This document shows, one piece after another, positions 15,205-21,837 of a DNA stretch of 64,000 nucleotides; positions within the stretch are counted from its first letter, which is position 1, and each line of letters begins with the position of its first letter. The notes beneath the pieces were generated by a model, which saw nothing but the letters and a program-made list of their open reading frames with translations, searched no databases and was not told the DNA's origin. The stretch is from a virus, in the IMG/VR virus record IMGVR_UViG_3300047369_000650, positions 1 to 64,000 of that record; one strand, 5' to 3'. Made by a program: the position numbers and the translations under genes.

Positions 15205-16078
15205 TTTTGACTTTACGGAAGACCATCTTGCCAAGATTATTCCTGGCAATAGTGATGTAAGCAGTTGGTATGAAGCCCTATGCGGTATTCTACCTAAGTA
15301 TGGTATCACTAACGAACGAAGAGTTGCACACTTCTTAAGTCAGTGTGCACATGAGAGCGGAAACTTTAAACGACTCGAAGAAAACTTAAACTATTCTGCA
15401 AAAGCTTTGAGGGCAGTATTTGGTCGTTACTTTGGTGACTCACCTAAAAGAGATGCAGATGAATATCATCGTCAGCCAGAGATGATTGCTAATTATGTTT
15501 ATATGGATGAGTTCCGTAAATATAAGATGGGTAATACTGAAGACGGCGATGGCTGGCTATTTAGAGGTCGTGGTCTTAAACAACTTACTGGTCGTGAGAA
15601 TTATACACGATTTGGTAAGAGTGTTGATATGTCGGCAGAAGAAGCAGCAGAATATGTATCTACTCCACAAGGTGCCGTTGAATCTGCGTGTTGGTTCTGG
15701 GATGCTAATAATCTAAACGATATTGCCGATACTGATAATGTAGTTAAAATGACCAAGAAAATTAATGGTGGTAAAATCGGACTTGAAGATAGACAAGAAC
15801 GATATACAAATGCCATGGAAGTTTTGGGTATGTCTGCTGAAATGGTAGCAGATGACGACGATGATGACATTGAAGAAATCATTGATGATATTGGTGTATT
15901 GCGTAAGGGGTCTCGTGGAGAGGGTGTTAAGATTATGCAAGAAGCACTTGGTATCGGAGCTGATGGTGTATTCGGTCCAGGGACTGAAAGAGCGCTAAAA
16001 GAGTGGCAAGCAGCTAACGGTTTAACAGCCGATGGTGTAGCAGGTCCAGCAACATTTGGAAAACTATTAGAGGACTAA
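15194..16078 (+). CDS. Endolysin: GH19 chitinase-like domain plus peptidoglycan-binding domain
   Basis: 294 residues from ATG 15194; the alternative ATG 15185 is only 2 nt from AGGAGG. Residues 1 to about 210 form a GH19 lysozyme/chitinase-like domain with the catalytic Glu in AHESG (E54) and the family block FRGRGLKQLTGRENY. An acidic linker (ADDDDDDIEEI) leads to a PG_binding_1 domain at about 228-294 (LRKGSRGEGVKIMQ, GADGVFGPGT, GLTADGVAGPAT). It cleaves the peptidoglycan sugar backbone for host lysis. There is no signal peptide, so a holin is expected. Confidence 0.88.
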   Translation: MSFDFDFTEDHLAKIIPGNSDVSSWYEALCGILPKYGITNERRVAHFLSQCAHESGNFKRLEENLNYSAKALRAVFGRYFGDSPKRDADEYHRQPEMIANYVYMDEFRKYKMGNTEDGDGWLFRGRGLKQLTGRENYTRFGKSVDMSAEEAAEYVSTPQGAVESACWFWDANNLNDIADTDNVVKMTKKINGGKIGLEDRQERYTNAMEVLGMSAEMVADDDDDDIEEIIDDIGVLRKGSRGEGVKIMQEALGIGADGVFGPGTERALKEWQAANGLTADGVAGPATFGKLLED

Positions 16079-16079
16079 A

Positions 16080-16244
16080 ATGGCCAAATTTAGTAGGTTT
16101 GACCCTAAGAATAAAAAGAAAGATCGCAATAAAAAACTATCAATTAATAGAGACAGTAAGATTAAATCTGTTGAAAAAGATAGGCGAATACAGGGGAAAA
16201 CAATTGAATATGTTATACAAGATCAACACGATGATCTAAAATAA
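16080..16244 (+). CDS. Small very basic protein, unknown
   Basis: 54 residues, starting 1 nt after the endolysin stop. MAKFSRFDPKNKKKDRNKK opens a strongly lysine- and arginine-rich protein with a short acidic end (DQHDDLK). Small proteins beginning this way occur in marine T4-like phages; their function is unknown. It is the last gene before the strong terminator at 16249. Confidence 0.6.
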   Translation: MAKFSRFDPKNKKKDRNKKLSINRDSKIKSVEKDRRIQGKTIEYVIQDQHDDLK

Positions 16245-16248
16245 TATT

Positions 16249-16277
16249 AGAGGTCACTTCGGTGGCCTCTTTTTTTT
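16249..16277 (+). terminator. Strong rho-independent terminator with TTCG loop
   Basis: A 9-bp stem AGAGGTCAC/GTGGCCTCT (one G-T pair) closes a TTCG tetraloop and is followed by eight T residues. It ends the phoH-endolysin transcript. Confidence 0.92.
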
Positions 16278-16284
16278 ACATAAA

Positions 16285-16304
16285 ATGCATTTTAGGGGTT
16301 TACA
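16285..16304 (+). repeat. 20-nt direct repeat, copy 1 (promoter upstream element)
   Basis: ATGCATTTTAGGGGTTTACA is repeated exactly at 16746-16765. Each copy ends in the -35 box of a promoter. The repeat points to promoter-cassette duplication. Confidence 0.85.
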
Positions 16305-16327
16305 TTTCATTTAAAATATACTATATT
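16299..16327 (+). promoter_or_regulatory. Early promoter upstream of gene 16359
   Basis: TTTACA (16299-16304), 17 bp, TATATT (16322-16327). The transcript leader contains GAATCGGAA, also seen after the promoters at 16760 and 18798. Confidence 0.78.
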
Positions 16328-16358
16328 AGTAGTATAAAGAGAATCGGAAGGAACTAGA

Positions 16359-16514
16359 ATGAATGATCTTTTTGAAATTATTGAAGACCTTGAAATGATC
16401 GAAACTTTTGGTACAGACAGCCCGGGTTTTGAAGAAATCATTAACAAGTGGACAGAGCGCAAAGCAGAAGCTGAAGCATTCATGGAACGTCAGTATAAAA
16501 TGGAGTTAGTGTAA
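16359..16514 (+). CDS. Small acidic helical protein, unknown
   Basis: 51 residues, with GGAAGGAA upstream of the ATG. The N-terminal half is acidic (MNDLFEIIEDLEMIETFG) and the C-terminal half is a charged helix (EEIINKWTERKAEAEAF). The stop overlaps the next start (TAATG), which suggests coupling. No family is recognised. Confidence 0.6.
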   Translation: MNDLFEIIEDLEMIETFGTDSPGFEEIINKWTERKAEAEAFMERQYKMELV

Positions 16515-16747
16515 TGGAAAAGTACGATTTAGATGTAATTGTAAAAGGCAATAAACTTCCTCGTCATGGTTCACCTCAAGATCGTGGTGGTGCTGATGCT
16601 TACTACCATCGCCCTTATGATCCTCATTATTATGTCGGCGCTTCTATTACTTCAGAAAGAGTAGAAAAAGACAACATGACCGTTGGTGAGATTGAAGCTT
16701 ATAAGTATGGCTATGAAAATGAAGATGATAGAAAAGATTGGGGTTAA
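16514..16747 (+). CDS. Conserved small marine phage protein, unknown
   Basis: 77 residues in TAATG overlap with the previous gene. The central pattern GSPQDRGGADAYYHRPYDPH, followed by MTVGEIEAYKYGYEN, is conserved in T4-like marine phages as far as I recall. It is Tyr- and His-rich and probably soluble. Its last codons abut the second copy of the 20-nt promoter repeat. Confidence 0.62.
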   Translation: MEKYDLDVIVKGNKLPRHGSPQDRGGADAYYHRPYDPHYYVGASITSERVEKDNMTVGEIEAYKYGYENEDDRKDWG

Positions 16748-16765
16748 TGCATTTTAGGGGTTTAC
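16746..16765 (+). repeat. 20-nt direct repeat, copy 2
   Basis: Identical to 16285-16304. It overlaps the stop of the preceding gene and ends in the -35 of the promoter at 16760. Confidence 0.85.
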
Positions 16766-16788
16766 AAGCTATTAAAAATATGCTATGT
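16760..16788 (+). promoter_or_regulatory. Early promoter upstream of gene 16822
   Basis: TTTACA (16760-16765), 17 bp, TATGTT (16783-16788). The leader carries AAGAATCGGAAAG. Confidence 0.72.
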
Positions 16789-16821
16789 TAGTAATGTAAA
16801 AAGAATCGGAAAGAATATAAA

Positions 16822-17124
16822 ATGACTATTGCTAAAACACAGAATGACCGTCTTGCTCTTATCAAAGAAATCGCAGAGCGTCGTAAAGCAGAAAAGAAAG
16901 CTGAACGTGCTCGTCAGATTAAAATGTATGAAATTAAAGAGAAAGCCAAAAAAGCTCGGTTTGCAATGTTACAAGCACGTAAGAAACGCGAAGACCCTCT
17001 TGCAACACTAAATGTAAAAGAAGGTGAAAATATTAATCAATATACCGATCAATCAAAGTATGCTAAAAAATATTATGGAGAAACTCTATATGAAACAACA
17101 AGATATGATAACGAATGGGATTAA
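16822..17124 (+). CDS. Basic coiled-coil protein, unknown
   Basis: 100 residues. Residues 8-58 are a highly charged Lys/Arg/Glu/Ala helix (IKEIAERRKAEKKAERARQ), likely a coiled coil or RNA-binding helix. The C-terminal part is polar and Tyr-rich (YAKKYYGETLYETTRYDNEW). It is driven by the promoter at 16760 and followed by the hairpin at 17130. No family is assigned. Confidence 0.6.
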   Translation: MTIAKTQNDRLALIKEIAERRKAEKKAERARQIKMYEIKEKAKKARFAMLQARKKREDPLATLNVKEGENINQYTDQSKYAKKYYGETLYETTRYDNEWD

Positions 17125-17129
17125 TAATT

Positions 17130-17148
17130 AAGAGTCTAAGACTCTTTT
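17130..17148 (+). terminator. Hairpin after gene 16822 (weak terminator or switch element)
   Basis: A perfect 7-bp stem AAGAGTC/GACTCTT (17130-17136 and 17140-17146) with loop TAA is followed by only two more T. Its 3' arm shares bases 17142-17146 with the long stem of the RNA candidate, so the two structures exclude each other. Confidence 0.6.
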
Positions 17149-17325
17149 ACTCAACGTCCGTGCAGAGAGAACCGGGCTTGAAAGCAACGTCTCACGAGAA
17201 TAATTCGCCTGTGAAATATCAGTGTCGTGAAAACGTGGAGATGCTAGTTTCAGTCAAATTAGAGCGGCAATGTCAATAAGGCCGTGCAAGGAGACTGGAG
17301 ATACTAGGGGTGTTGAGTAAAGGAG
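17142..17325 (+). ncRNA. Candidate structured regulatory RNA upstream of mazG
   Basis: An ORF-less stretch that is about 48% G+C by hand count (17149-17318), well above its AT-rich neighbours. Nt 17142-17155 pair with 17312-17325 over 14 bp (one G-T), covering the MazG Shine-Dalgarno AAGGAG (17320-17325). Inside, CTAGT (17244) pairs with ACTAG (17303), CAGTC (17251) with GACTG (17293), and GCGGC (17264) with GCCGT (17281). A left domain may pair GAGA (17167) with TCTC (17190). CCGTGCA occurs twice (17158, 17282). It could be a riboswitch-like leader or a separate small RNA. I recognise no known class. Confidence 0.6.
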
Positions 17326-17332
17326 TTTTAAT

Positions 17333-17617
17333 ATGAAAGATAGTCCAATTAATAAACTTCAGCAGCTAATGATTATTACTGCAGAAGAATGTGGAGAACT
17401 TACTCAGAGATGTAGTAAGATTATTCGTAAATATAAAAAGTTTTCTGAAATAGAAGACGATCAAAAAAACAAACTTCTTGAAGAAGTTGGTGATGTTTAT
17501 TGTATGATTGATTTAATGTGTGAGCATAATGTATTAGATTGGAAACATATCTATGCTAGAAGCTCTGCTAAAAAAGAAAAACTTAAAAAGTGGAGTACTT
17601 TAATAGATGGTAAATGA
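17333..17617 (+). CDS. mazG: MazG-like nucleotide pyrophosphohydrolase
   Basis: 94 residues, a single MazG domain. The metal-binding pattern is ExxE at 19-22 (EECGE) and ExxD at 51-54 (EEVGDV), separated by a basic helix. The family cleaves NTPs or dNTPs to monophosphates, and phage MazG has been proposed to affect nucleotide pools or ppGpp signalling. AAAGGAG lies 7 nt before the ATG and is the part masked by the stem of the RNA candidate. It overlaps the next gene by 11 nt. Confidence 0.85.
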   Translation: MKDSPINKLQQLMIITAEECGELTQRCSKIIRKYKKFSEIEDDQKNKLLEEVGDVYCMIDLMCEHNVLDWKHIYARSSAKKEKLKKWSTLIDGK

Positions 17618-17897
17618 TATTAAAAAAATGACAGAAACTCTTGTGATTGATAAACTTAAAAATACATCAGAGGGTTGGATTGGAACAAGCGGAAGTATAA
17701 TTATTGATTTAGGCTTAGAAACATGCAATAATGAATTTGATGATTTTGTATTTCACGCTGTATCAAATATCTATCGTAATAATTTACTAAAGCCCTTTGG
17801 TAAAAAAATGGTAAAATTGGGTTATAAAAAAGAATATAGTCGAGGAAAAAATCGTCCTGGCAATCTCTTTAGAATTGAAAGTTGTATTGATGGATAA
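17607..17897 (+). CDS. Hypothetical protein
   Basis: 96 residues, starting inside the end of mazG (ATGGTAAATGA). It is mixed alpha/beta with a basic C-terminal half (KKMVKLGYKKEYSRGKNRPG) that could contact nucleic acid. No motif is recognised. Its end overlaps the next start by 8 nt. Confidence 0.55.
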   Translation: MVNDIKKMTETLVIDKLKNTSEGWIGTSGSIIIDLGLETCNNEFDDFVFHAVSNIYRNNLLKPFGKKMVKLGYKKEYSRGKNRPGNLFRIESCIDG

Positions 17898-18138
17898 ATT
17901 TAAAATACATAAAGCACATAAGATGTCTGAGTGGATTGAGAACCAAGTAACCGAATGGGCTTTAGAGTTAATTCAAAATCACTTTGGTGTAGACGGTCCT
18001 GAAGAATTATCACGCAATCAACTTGATGAAATTATTGTACAATGGGAAGAAATGCTAGAATATGATAAAACTTTAGCCTCGGGTCTTTATAACTGCATAA
18101 GCATTTGGGAAAATGATAGAGAGGAACACATTGTTTAA
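17890..18138 (+). CDS. Small helical protein, unknown
   Basis: 82 residues from ATG 17890; the in-frame TTG 17875 is rejected. It is acidic and helical, with Trp at several positions (SEWIENQVTEWALELI, VQWEEMLEYDK). No known domain. It overlaps the nuclease gene downstream. Confidence 0.55.
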   Translation: MDKFKIHKAHKMSEWIENQVTEWALELIQNHFGVDGPEELSRNQLDEIIVQWEEMLEYDKTLASGLYNCISIWENDREEHIV

Positions 18139-18790
18139 TCACGTTGACCATGGTTTAGTTTTACCTAAAATAGAAAGAAAAACCACTGAAGCTGGTCGTA
18201 AATACTTTACACCTGAAGGTAAGGCATATCCTTCTATTACCACAGTTTTAGGTGCTTTAAATAAGGATGGTCTCTTAGCATGGAGAAAGAAGGTTGGCGA
18301 AGAAGAAGCCAACAAAATATCTCGGCGTGCTGCTACTAGAGGAACTGCTGTACACAAATTAGCAGAAGATTATATTGATAATGTTCCCGAATGGAAAGAC
18401 GATGTAATGCCTCACAATCTATTTGCCTTTAATCATATTAAAGGTATTATAGATGAAAGATTAGATAACATTTGGTTTCAAGAAGAATTTTTATATAGTG
18501 ATCTATTAAAGACTGCAGGGCAAGTTGATTGCATTGCTGAATTTGATGGACAATTATCTATTGTAGATTTTAAGACATCTCGTAGAACAAAAAAGAAAGA
18601 ATGGATTACAAACTATTTTATCCAAGCGGCATTCTATGCTGCAGCATTCTATGAAAGAACTGGAATTCCTATTAAACAGGGTGTTATTATTATTACAGTA
18701 GATGATGCTGAACCTCAGGTTTTTAAAGTTAACACTCATGATTATCTTCCTGCATTTTTAGATGTAAGAAAAAAATATGAAAACAGTTAA
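18113..18790 (+). CDS. PD-(D/E)XK family exonuclease
   Basis: 225 residues from ATG 18113. A TTG at 18131 with AGAGGA 6 nt upstream gives a start FNHVDHGLVLP that looks more typical, so the true start is open. The nuclease core is visible: RGTAVHKLAEDY (motif I region), GQVDCIAEFDGQLSIVDFKT (D, then DxK), and a later helix QAAFYAAAFYERTG. This matches RecB/Cas4-like phage exonucleases used in DNA degradation or recombination. The stop lies in a 20-bp palindrome. Confidence 0.78.
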   Translation: MIERNTLFNHVDHGLVLPKIERKTTEAGRKYFTPEGKAYPSITTVLGALNKDGLLAWRKKVGEEEANKISRRAATRGTAVHKLAEDYIDNVPEWKDDVMPHNLFAFNHIKGIIDERLDNIWFQEEFLYSDLLKTAGQVDCIAEFDGQLSIVDFKTSRRTKKKEWITNYFIQAAFYAAAFYERTGIPIKQGVIIITVDDAEPQVFKVNTHDYLPAFLDVRKKYENS

Positions 18791-18800
18791 TTAACTGTTT
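18781..18800 (+). repeat. Perfect 20-bp palindrome at a gene end and promoter
   Basis: AAACAGTTAATTAACTGTTT is self-complementary. It contains the TAA stop of the exonuclease gene (18788-18790) and its right end overlaps the -35 box at 18798. It may be an operator. As RNA it would make a tight stem without a U run. Confidence 0.75.
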
Positions 18801-18826
18801 ACTTTTGGCTCTATATGAGTTATTAT
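18798..18826 (+). promoter_or_regulatory. Early promoter upstream of gene 18857
   Basis: TTTACT (18798-18803), 17 bp, TATTAT (18821-18826). The leader carries AAAGAATCGGAAAG. Confidence 0.68.
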
Positions 18827-18856
18827 AGTATTATGTAAAGAATCGGAAAGTATATT

Positions 18857-19063
18857 ATGACTGTATTTCCAACACTTGGAATTGAAACTAAAAAGCACTG
18901 GCTAGTCGGTACGGAATGGTCATATGCTAAAGGCACTGTAAAAATGCATACCGATGGTTTTAGCTGTTCTTGTAAAAAGAAACCTAGAGTGCCTTGTAAT
19001 CATATTAAAAATGTAAAACTAAGGTTATATGGAACCTTTGATAGCCACTATAAAGGAGAGTAA
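18857..19063 (+). CDS. Mini SWIM-type zinc-finger protein
   Basis: 68 residues. The motif CSCKKKPRVPCNH fits the SWIM pattern CxC...CxH, a zinc-binding fold seen in DNA- or protein-binding proteins. Here it stands almost alone, with a short beta-like N-terminus (VGTEWSYAKGTVKMHTDG) leading into it. This is unusually small for a SWIM protein. It is the first gene of its promoter unit and is closely followed by two further small genes. Confidence 0.65.
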   Translation: MTVFPTLGIETKKHWLVGTEWSYAKGTVKMHTDGFSCSCKKKPRVPCNHIKNVKLRLYGTFDSHYKGE

Positions 19064-19064
19064 A

Positions 19065-19205
19065 ATGTGGGCAGTTAAAGTAGATCGTAATGGTCGACCA
19101 ACCGAAGCAGTTCTTCGGAGAATGGAAAATTGTAAACTCGATTTAGAATCCCACGAGTCTCGTGCTAAGTTTGGTTACTGCTATTTGGATATGTTAGATG
19201 GCTGA
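19065..19205 (+). CDS. Small protein, unknown
   Basis: 46 residues, with AAAGGAG just before the ATG and 1 nt after the previous stop. MWAVKVDRNGRPTEAVLRRM begins a soluble charged protein that ends YCYLDMLDG. No motif. It overlaps the next start by 8 nt. Confidence 0.55.
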   Translation: MWAVKVDRNGRPTEAVLRRMENCKLDLESHESRAKFGYCYLDMLDG

Positions 19206-19341
19206 ATATCAGATTAATTTTATTGATCGCCGTTTAATGTATATTGAAGAAATGATTAAGAATTGGGAACCGACTATTAAGTTGTTAATGGAAAATCCTG
19301 ATATTATGAAAGAATTAGAAAAAAGGAAAAAAGATGACTGA
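19198..19341 (+). CDS. Small helical protein, unknown
   Basis: 47 residues. It starts inside the previous stop region (ATGGCTGA). It is a charged helical protein (LMYIEEMIKNWEPTIKLLM, then KELEKRKKDD). There is no Shine-Dalgarno of its own, so it is probably coupled to the gene before it. It overlaps the next gene by 8 nt. Confidence 0.5.
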   Translation: MAEYQINFIDRRLMYIEEMIKNWEPTIKLLMENPDIMKELEKRKKDD

Positions 19342-19600
19342 AGAAATGACACGTGATTATATGATGACTCGATTGCAACAATCTGAGTGTCGTGTAATTT
19401 TTAAGAAAACAAATGGTGAAGAACGTGATATGATATGCACTCTTCAACCAAATATTATTCCAGCAGCTAAGAAAGAAGATCCTCTTTCTCAGAAAAAAGT
19501 TCGGTCTATTAATGAAGAAGTTATTCCCGTATGGGATATAAACGCTGAAGGTTGGCGTTCTTTTCGTGTAGATAAAGTAATTAGCTTCGCTTGTAGATAA
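19334..19600 (+). CDS. WYL_2/DUF2693-like small beta-barrel protein
   Basis: 88 residues. The pattern LQQSECRVIFKKTNGEERDM, then CTLQP, and the final VWDINAEGWRSFRVDKVISF match the SH3-like WYL_2 (DUF2693) family found in T4-like phages, as I recall it. Its role is unknown; the fold is often involved in binding nucleic acids or small ligands. AAAGGAAAAAAG precedes the start. Confidence 0.65.
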   Translation: MTEEMTRDYMMTRLQQSECRVIFKKTNGEERDMICTLQPNIIPAAKKEDPLSQKKVRSINEEVIPVWDINAEGWRSFRVDKVISFACR

Positions 19601-19603
19601 ATA
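19596..19603 (+). promoter_or_regulatory. Possible late promoter (GATAAATA)
   Basis: 7 of 8 match to TATAAATA, straddling the stop of the previous gene and 21 nt before the next ATG. Transcription from it would leave a short leader with AAAGGAG. Weak evidence. Confidence 0.35.
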
Positions 19604-19623
19604 CTATAAAAGGAGTTAATCAT

Positions 19624-19971
19624 ATGACTATGCATTTAGTACGTGGAATGTCTTCTTTGAATAACAAGAAGCGTAAAATGAAAAAGAAACCTGGCTGGAA
19701 AAATACACTTCAGGAACATGATGAGTTTCTAAAGCGCATGGGTGTTACTGGTAAGAAATCTGAGTATCGTTCAGAGATTCCAAACTATCGTGAAAATAGC
19801 CCTAGAATTTCAACTTCAGATACTATATGCAGTAACGGCACTCGTAAAGAAAGTACAAAATATACAGGCGATGAGATTGCTGGTATTGTAGTCACTCATA
19901 AATCTAATCTAATGCCGATCCGTAAAGATAATAAACAGGCTGCGGTAGATGCTGCAAGTATGCGCCGATAA
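19624..19971 (+). CDS. Conserved T4-like marine phage protein, unknown
   Basis: 115 residues, with AAAGGAG upstream. MTMHLVRGMSSLNNKKRKMK at the start and DEIAGIVVTHKSNLMPIRK with AVDAASMRR at the end are, from memory, conserved in marine T4-like genomes. It is basic and probably partly disordered in the middle (RENSPRISTSDT). Function unknown. The stop overlaps the next start (TAATG). Confidence 0.65.
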   Translation: MTMHLVRGMSSLNNKKRKMKKKPGWKNTLQEHDEFLKRMGVTGKKSEYRSEIPNYRENSPRISTSDTICSNGTRKESTKYTGDEIAGIVVTHKSNLMPIRKDNKQAAVDAASMRR

Positions 19972-20216
19972 TGTTCAGTATCGAAAACGAATTTGATCAT
20001 ACAATTATAACCATAGTAGATAACGATAATCGTCAAGAAGATGCACAGGTTATCATGAGTGATGAATATGTATATGTGAGACAATATAATGCTAAAAGCG
20101 GTAGATATGATGTAATAGCATTGTCGCCGTTTATGTTCAATGAAATACTTGCTTCTATGAAATTCACTGATGGTGTTTATGTGACAGAAGATTTATCAAT
20201 AGCAGTAAAGGAATAA
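19971..20216 (+). CDS. Hypothetical small beta-rich protein
   Basis: 81 residues, in TAATG overlap with the preceding gene. Alternating strands (HTIITIVDNDN, EYVYVRQYNAKSGRYDVIAL) suggest a small beta-sheet protein. No metal or catalytic motif is visible. It ends 1 nt before the next ATG. Confidence 0.55.
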   Translation: MFSIENEFDHTIITIVDNDNRQEDAQVIMSDEYVYVRQYNAKSGRYDVIALSPFMFNEILASMKFTDGVYVTEDLSIAVKE

Positions 20217-20217
20217 T

Positions 20218-20427
20218 ATGTTTGGTATAGATCCACTTATCATTTTAACAATAGTCATTATTGGAGTATTTTACTGTTCGTACTCCATCGGTCGTAACAA
20301 TCGTAAAGAACGTGACGATGAATTAATAGAACAGACTATGTTATATCTGTGTCATGAAGGCTATGTAAAACATCGTCGTGATCGTGATGGAGAGATAGAA
20401 CTAATTAAACTTAACGAAGAATTTTAA
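20218..20427 (+). CDS. Small membrane protein, unknown
   Basis: 69 residues with AAGGAATAAT upstream. Residues 5-24 (DPLIILTIVIIGVFYCSYSI) form one membrane helix. The remainder is charged and cytoplasmic by the positive-inside rule (GRNNRKERDDE). Last gene before the promoter at 20438. Confidence 0.58.
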   Translation: MFGIDPLIILTIVIIGVFYCSYSIGRNNRKERDDELIEQTMLYLCHEGYVKHRRDRDGEIELIKLNEEF

Positions 20428-20437
20428 TAAAAAAAGG

Positions 20438-20466
20438 TTTACAAGACCTTTTAACTATGATATAAT
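20438..20466 (+). promoter_or_regulatory. Early promoter upstream of gene 20495
   Basis: TTTACA (20438-20443), 17 bp, TATAAT (20461-20466). An inverted repeat AAAAGGT/ACCTTTT (20432-20438 and 20446-20452) spans the -35 box. Confidence 0.8.
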
Positions 20467-20494
20467 AATATTATCATAGAGGAAGAATCGTGTT

Positions 20495-21598
20495 ATGGCT
20501 AAAAGAGCAAAGATCAAAAAAGTTTATTCTCGTAGAGCACGCACAGGTATTGCTGCTGCTCCTACTAATAACTTTAATCACTTTAATGATTACCTCCGGT
20601 TGGAAGTAGACAAGAAAGAATTGACTCAAGTCATAAAAGATTATATTCGTAAAAATCTAAAGAAAGCAGACGCTCAGATGGCACTAAAAGCACCTGAGTG
20701 GGCTTTTACTGCTCTACCATATCTATCTGCAACTATTGCTTGGAAAAATCTAGGCAATCCCTTTCCTTCATACTGGAAAGGCGAAGAAGTAATTAAAAAA
20801 AGAATTGCAGAGATTTTAGAAAAGGGTAGAAAGAAAGCCGAAGTAAAAGAAGAAGAAACTGATGATATACCAAAGCGTACTATTGCAGACATTGTAAAAG
20901 AACGTACTTCTGATTTTATTGCCGGTATAGAAGAAAAGATAGATGCCTTTCCAGAAGTAACTGGATTATCTGTATATGATGAGTTAAAAAAGATAGATGC
21001 TCCTAATAATACAGCAAAGGGTGTTTATGAGTTTTATCTTCCGCAACTTAAAGAGATGCAAGAATTAATTACAAAGAAGCCAGAGGATCTAGTAGAAGCA
21101 TATAGACATATGACTGCTAAGGAAAAGAAGGCATATATGAAATTCTTAGAAGACATTGTTACTGATGCAGAACGCTATATGGCTTCTAAAAAAGCACAGA
21201 GAAAAACAAGAACCCCTAAAGTTAAAACTGCAGATAAACAAGTTGCAAGATTAACTTATCTTAAGGAGTCAAAAGAACATAAATTGGTTTCTATTAATCC
21301 TACTAATGTTGTTGGTGCTAATAGAATATATTTGTTTAATGTAAAGTCAAGGCTAATTACGGAATTAGTTTGTAGATTAGCACAAGGCTTTGAAGTGAGT
21401 GGTACTACTATTAAGGGAATAGATGAAGATGTATCACGTAATATCAGATTAAGAAAGCCAGAGGAGTTTTTACCACTGGCTCTTAAAAAGACCCCTAATC
21501 AAATTAATAAAGAGTGGGGCAAACTTACTACTAAGTCCAGAAAACCAAATGGAAGGATTAACAAAGACACTATCATATTAAGGGCACTCGATAGATGA
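20495..21598 (+). CDS. Conserved T4-like marine phage protein next to gp33, unknown
   Basis: 367 residues, with AGAGGAAG upstream. The N-terminus is basic (MAKRAKIKKVYSRRARTG). The middle is helical and acidic (residues about 100-230). A Lys/Arg linker (KKAQRKTRTPKVKTADK) leads to a C-terminal domain, VARLTYLKESKEHKLVSINP, through AQGFEVSGTTIKG. Proteins of this layout lie beside gp33 and gp32 in related marine phages, as I recall, and remain uncharacterised. The position suggests a DNA or transcription role. ATGA overlap with gp33. Confidence 0.6.
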   Translation: MAKRAKIKKVYSRRARTGIAAAPTNNFNHFNDYLRLEVDKKELTQVIKDYIRKNLKKADAQMALKAPEWAFTALPYLSATIAWKNLGNPFPSYWKGEEVIKKRIAEILEKGRKKAEVKEEETDDIPKRTIADIVKERTSDFIAGIEEKIDAFPEVTGLSVYDELKKIDAPNNTAKGVYEFYLPQLKEMQELITKKPEDLVEAYRHMTAKEKKAYMKFLEDIVTDAERYMASKKAQRKTRTPKVKTADKQVARLTYLKESKEHKLVSINPTNVVGANRIYLFNVKSRLITELVCRLAQGFEVSGTTIKGIDEDVSRNIRLRKPEEFLPLALKKTPNQINKEWGKLTTKSRKPNGRINKDTIILRALDR

Positions 21599-21831
21599 CC
21601 GAAGAAAAAACAAACTTTATGAATCGTGCTAAGTTTACAAAACTTATCGAAGAGCAGGTTCTAGTAAAAAAACTAGGGTACATTGATGCCGTAGTTGAAG
21701 CATGTGATATTACTAATATAGATCCAGAGGATGTTAAAAAGTATATATCACCACTAATCAAAGAGAAGATTGAAGCTGAAGCAATGAAATTAAATTTTTT
21801 ACCAAGGCAAAATGAGCTTCTTTTTGAATAA
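21595..21831 (+). CDS. 33: gp33-like late transcription co-activator
   Basis: 78 residues. It matches the short marine form of T4 gp33: YIDAVVEACDITNIDPEDV, then ISPLIKEKIEAEAMKLNFLP with a hydrophobic C-terminus (NELLFE). In T4, gp33 binds the RNA polymerase beta flap and links the sliding clamp to late transcription with gp55. It lies immediately before gp32, close to the T4 order 33-59-32. It fits the TATAAATA late promoters elsewhere in the window. Confidence 0.8.
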   Translation: MTEEKTNFMNRAKFTKLIEEQVLVKKLGYIDAVVEACDITNIDPEDVKKYISPLIKEKIEAEAMKLNFLPRQNELLFE

Positions 21832-21837
21832 ATACTC

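Noticed and set aside
17142-17325. Group I intron, hammerhead ribozyme or tRNA reading of the structured RNA
   Set aside because: No CTGATGA/GAAA hammerhead core, no convincing P7 and guanosine-site pattern, no flanking split exon, and no cloverleaf with TTC arm or CCA end were found by eye.
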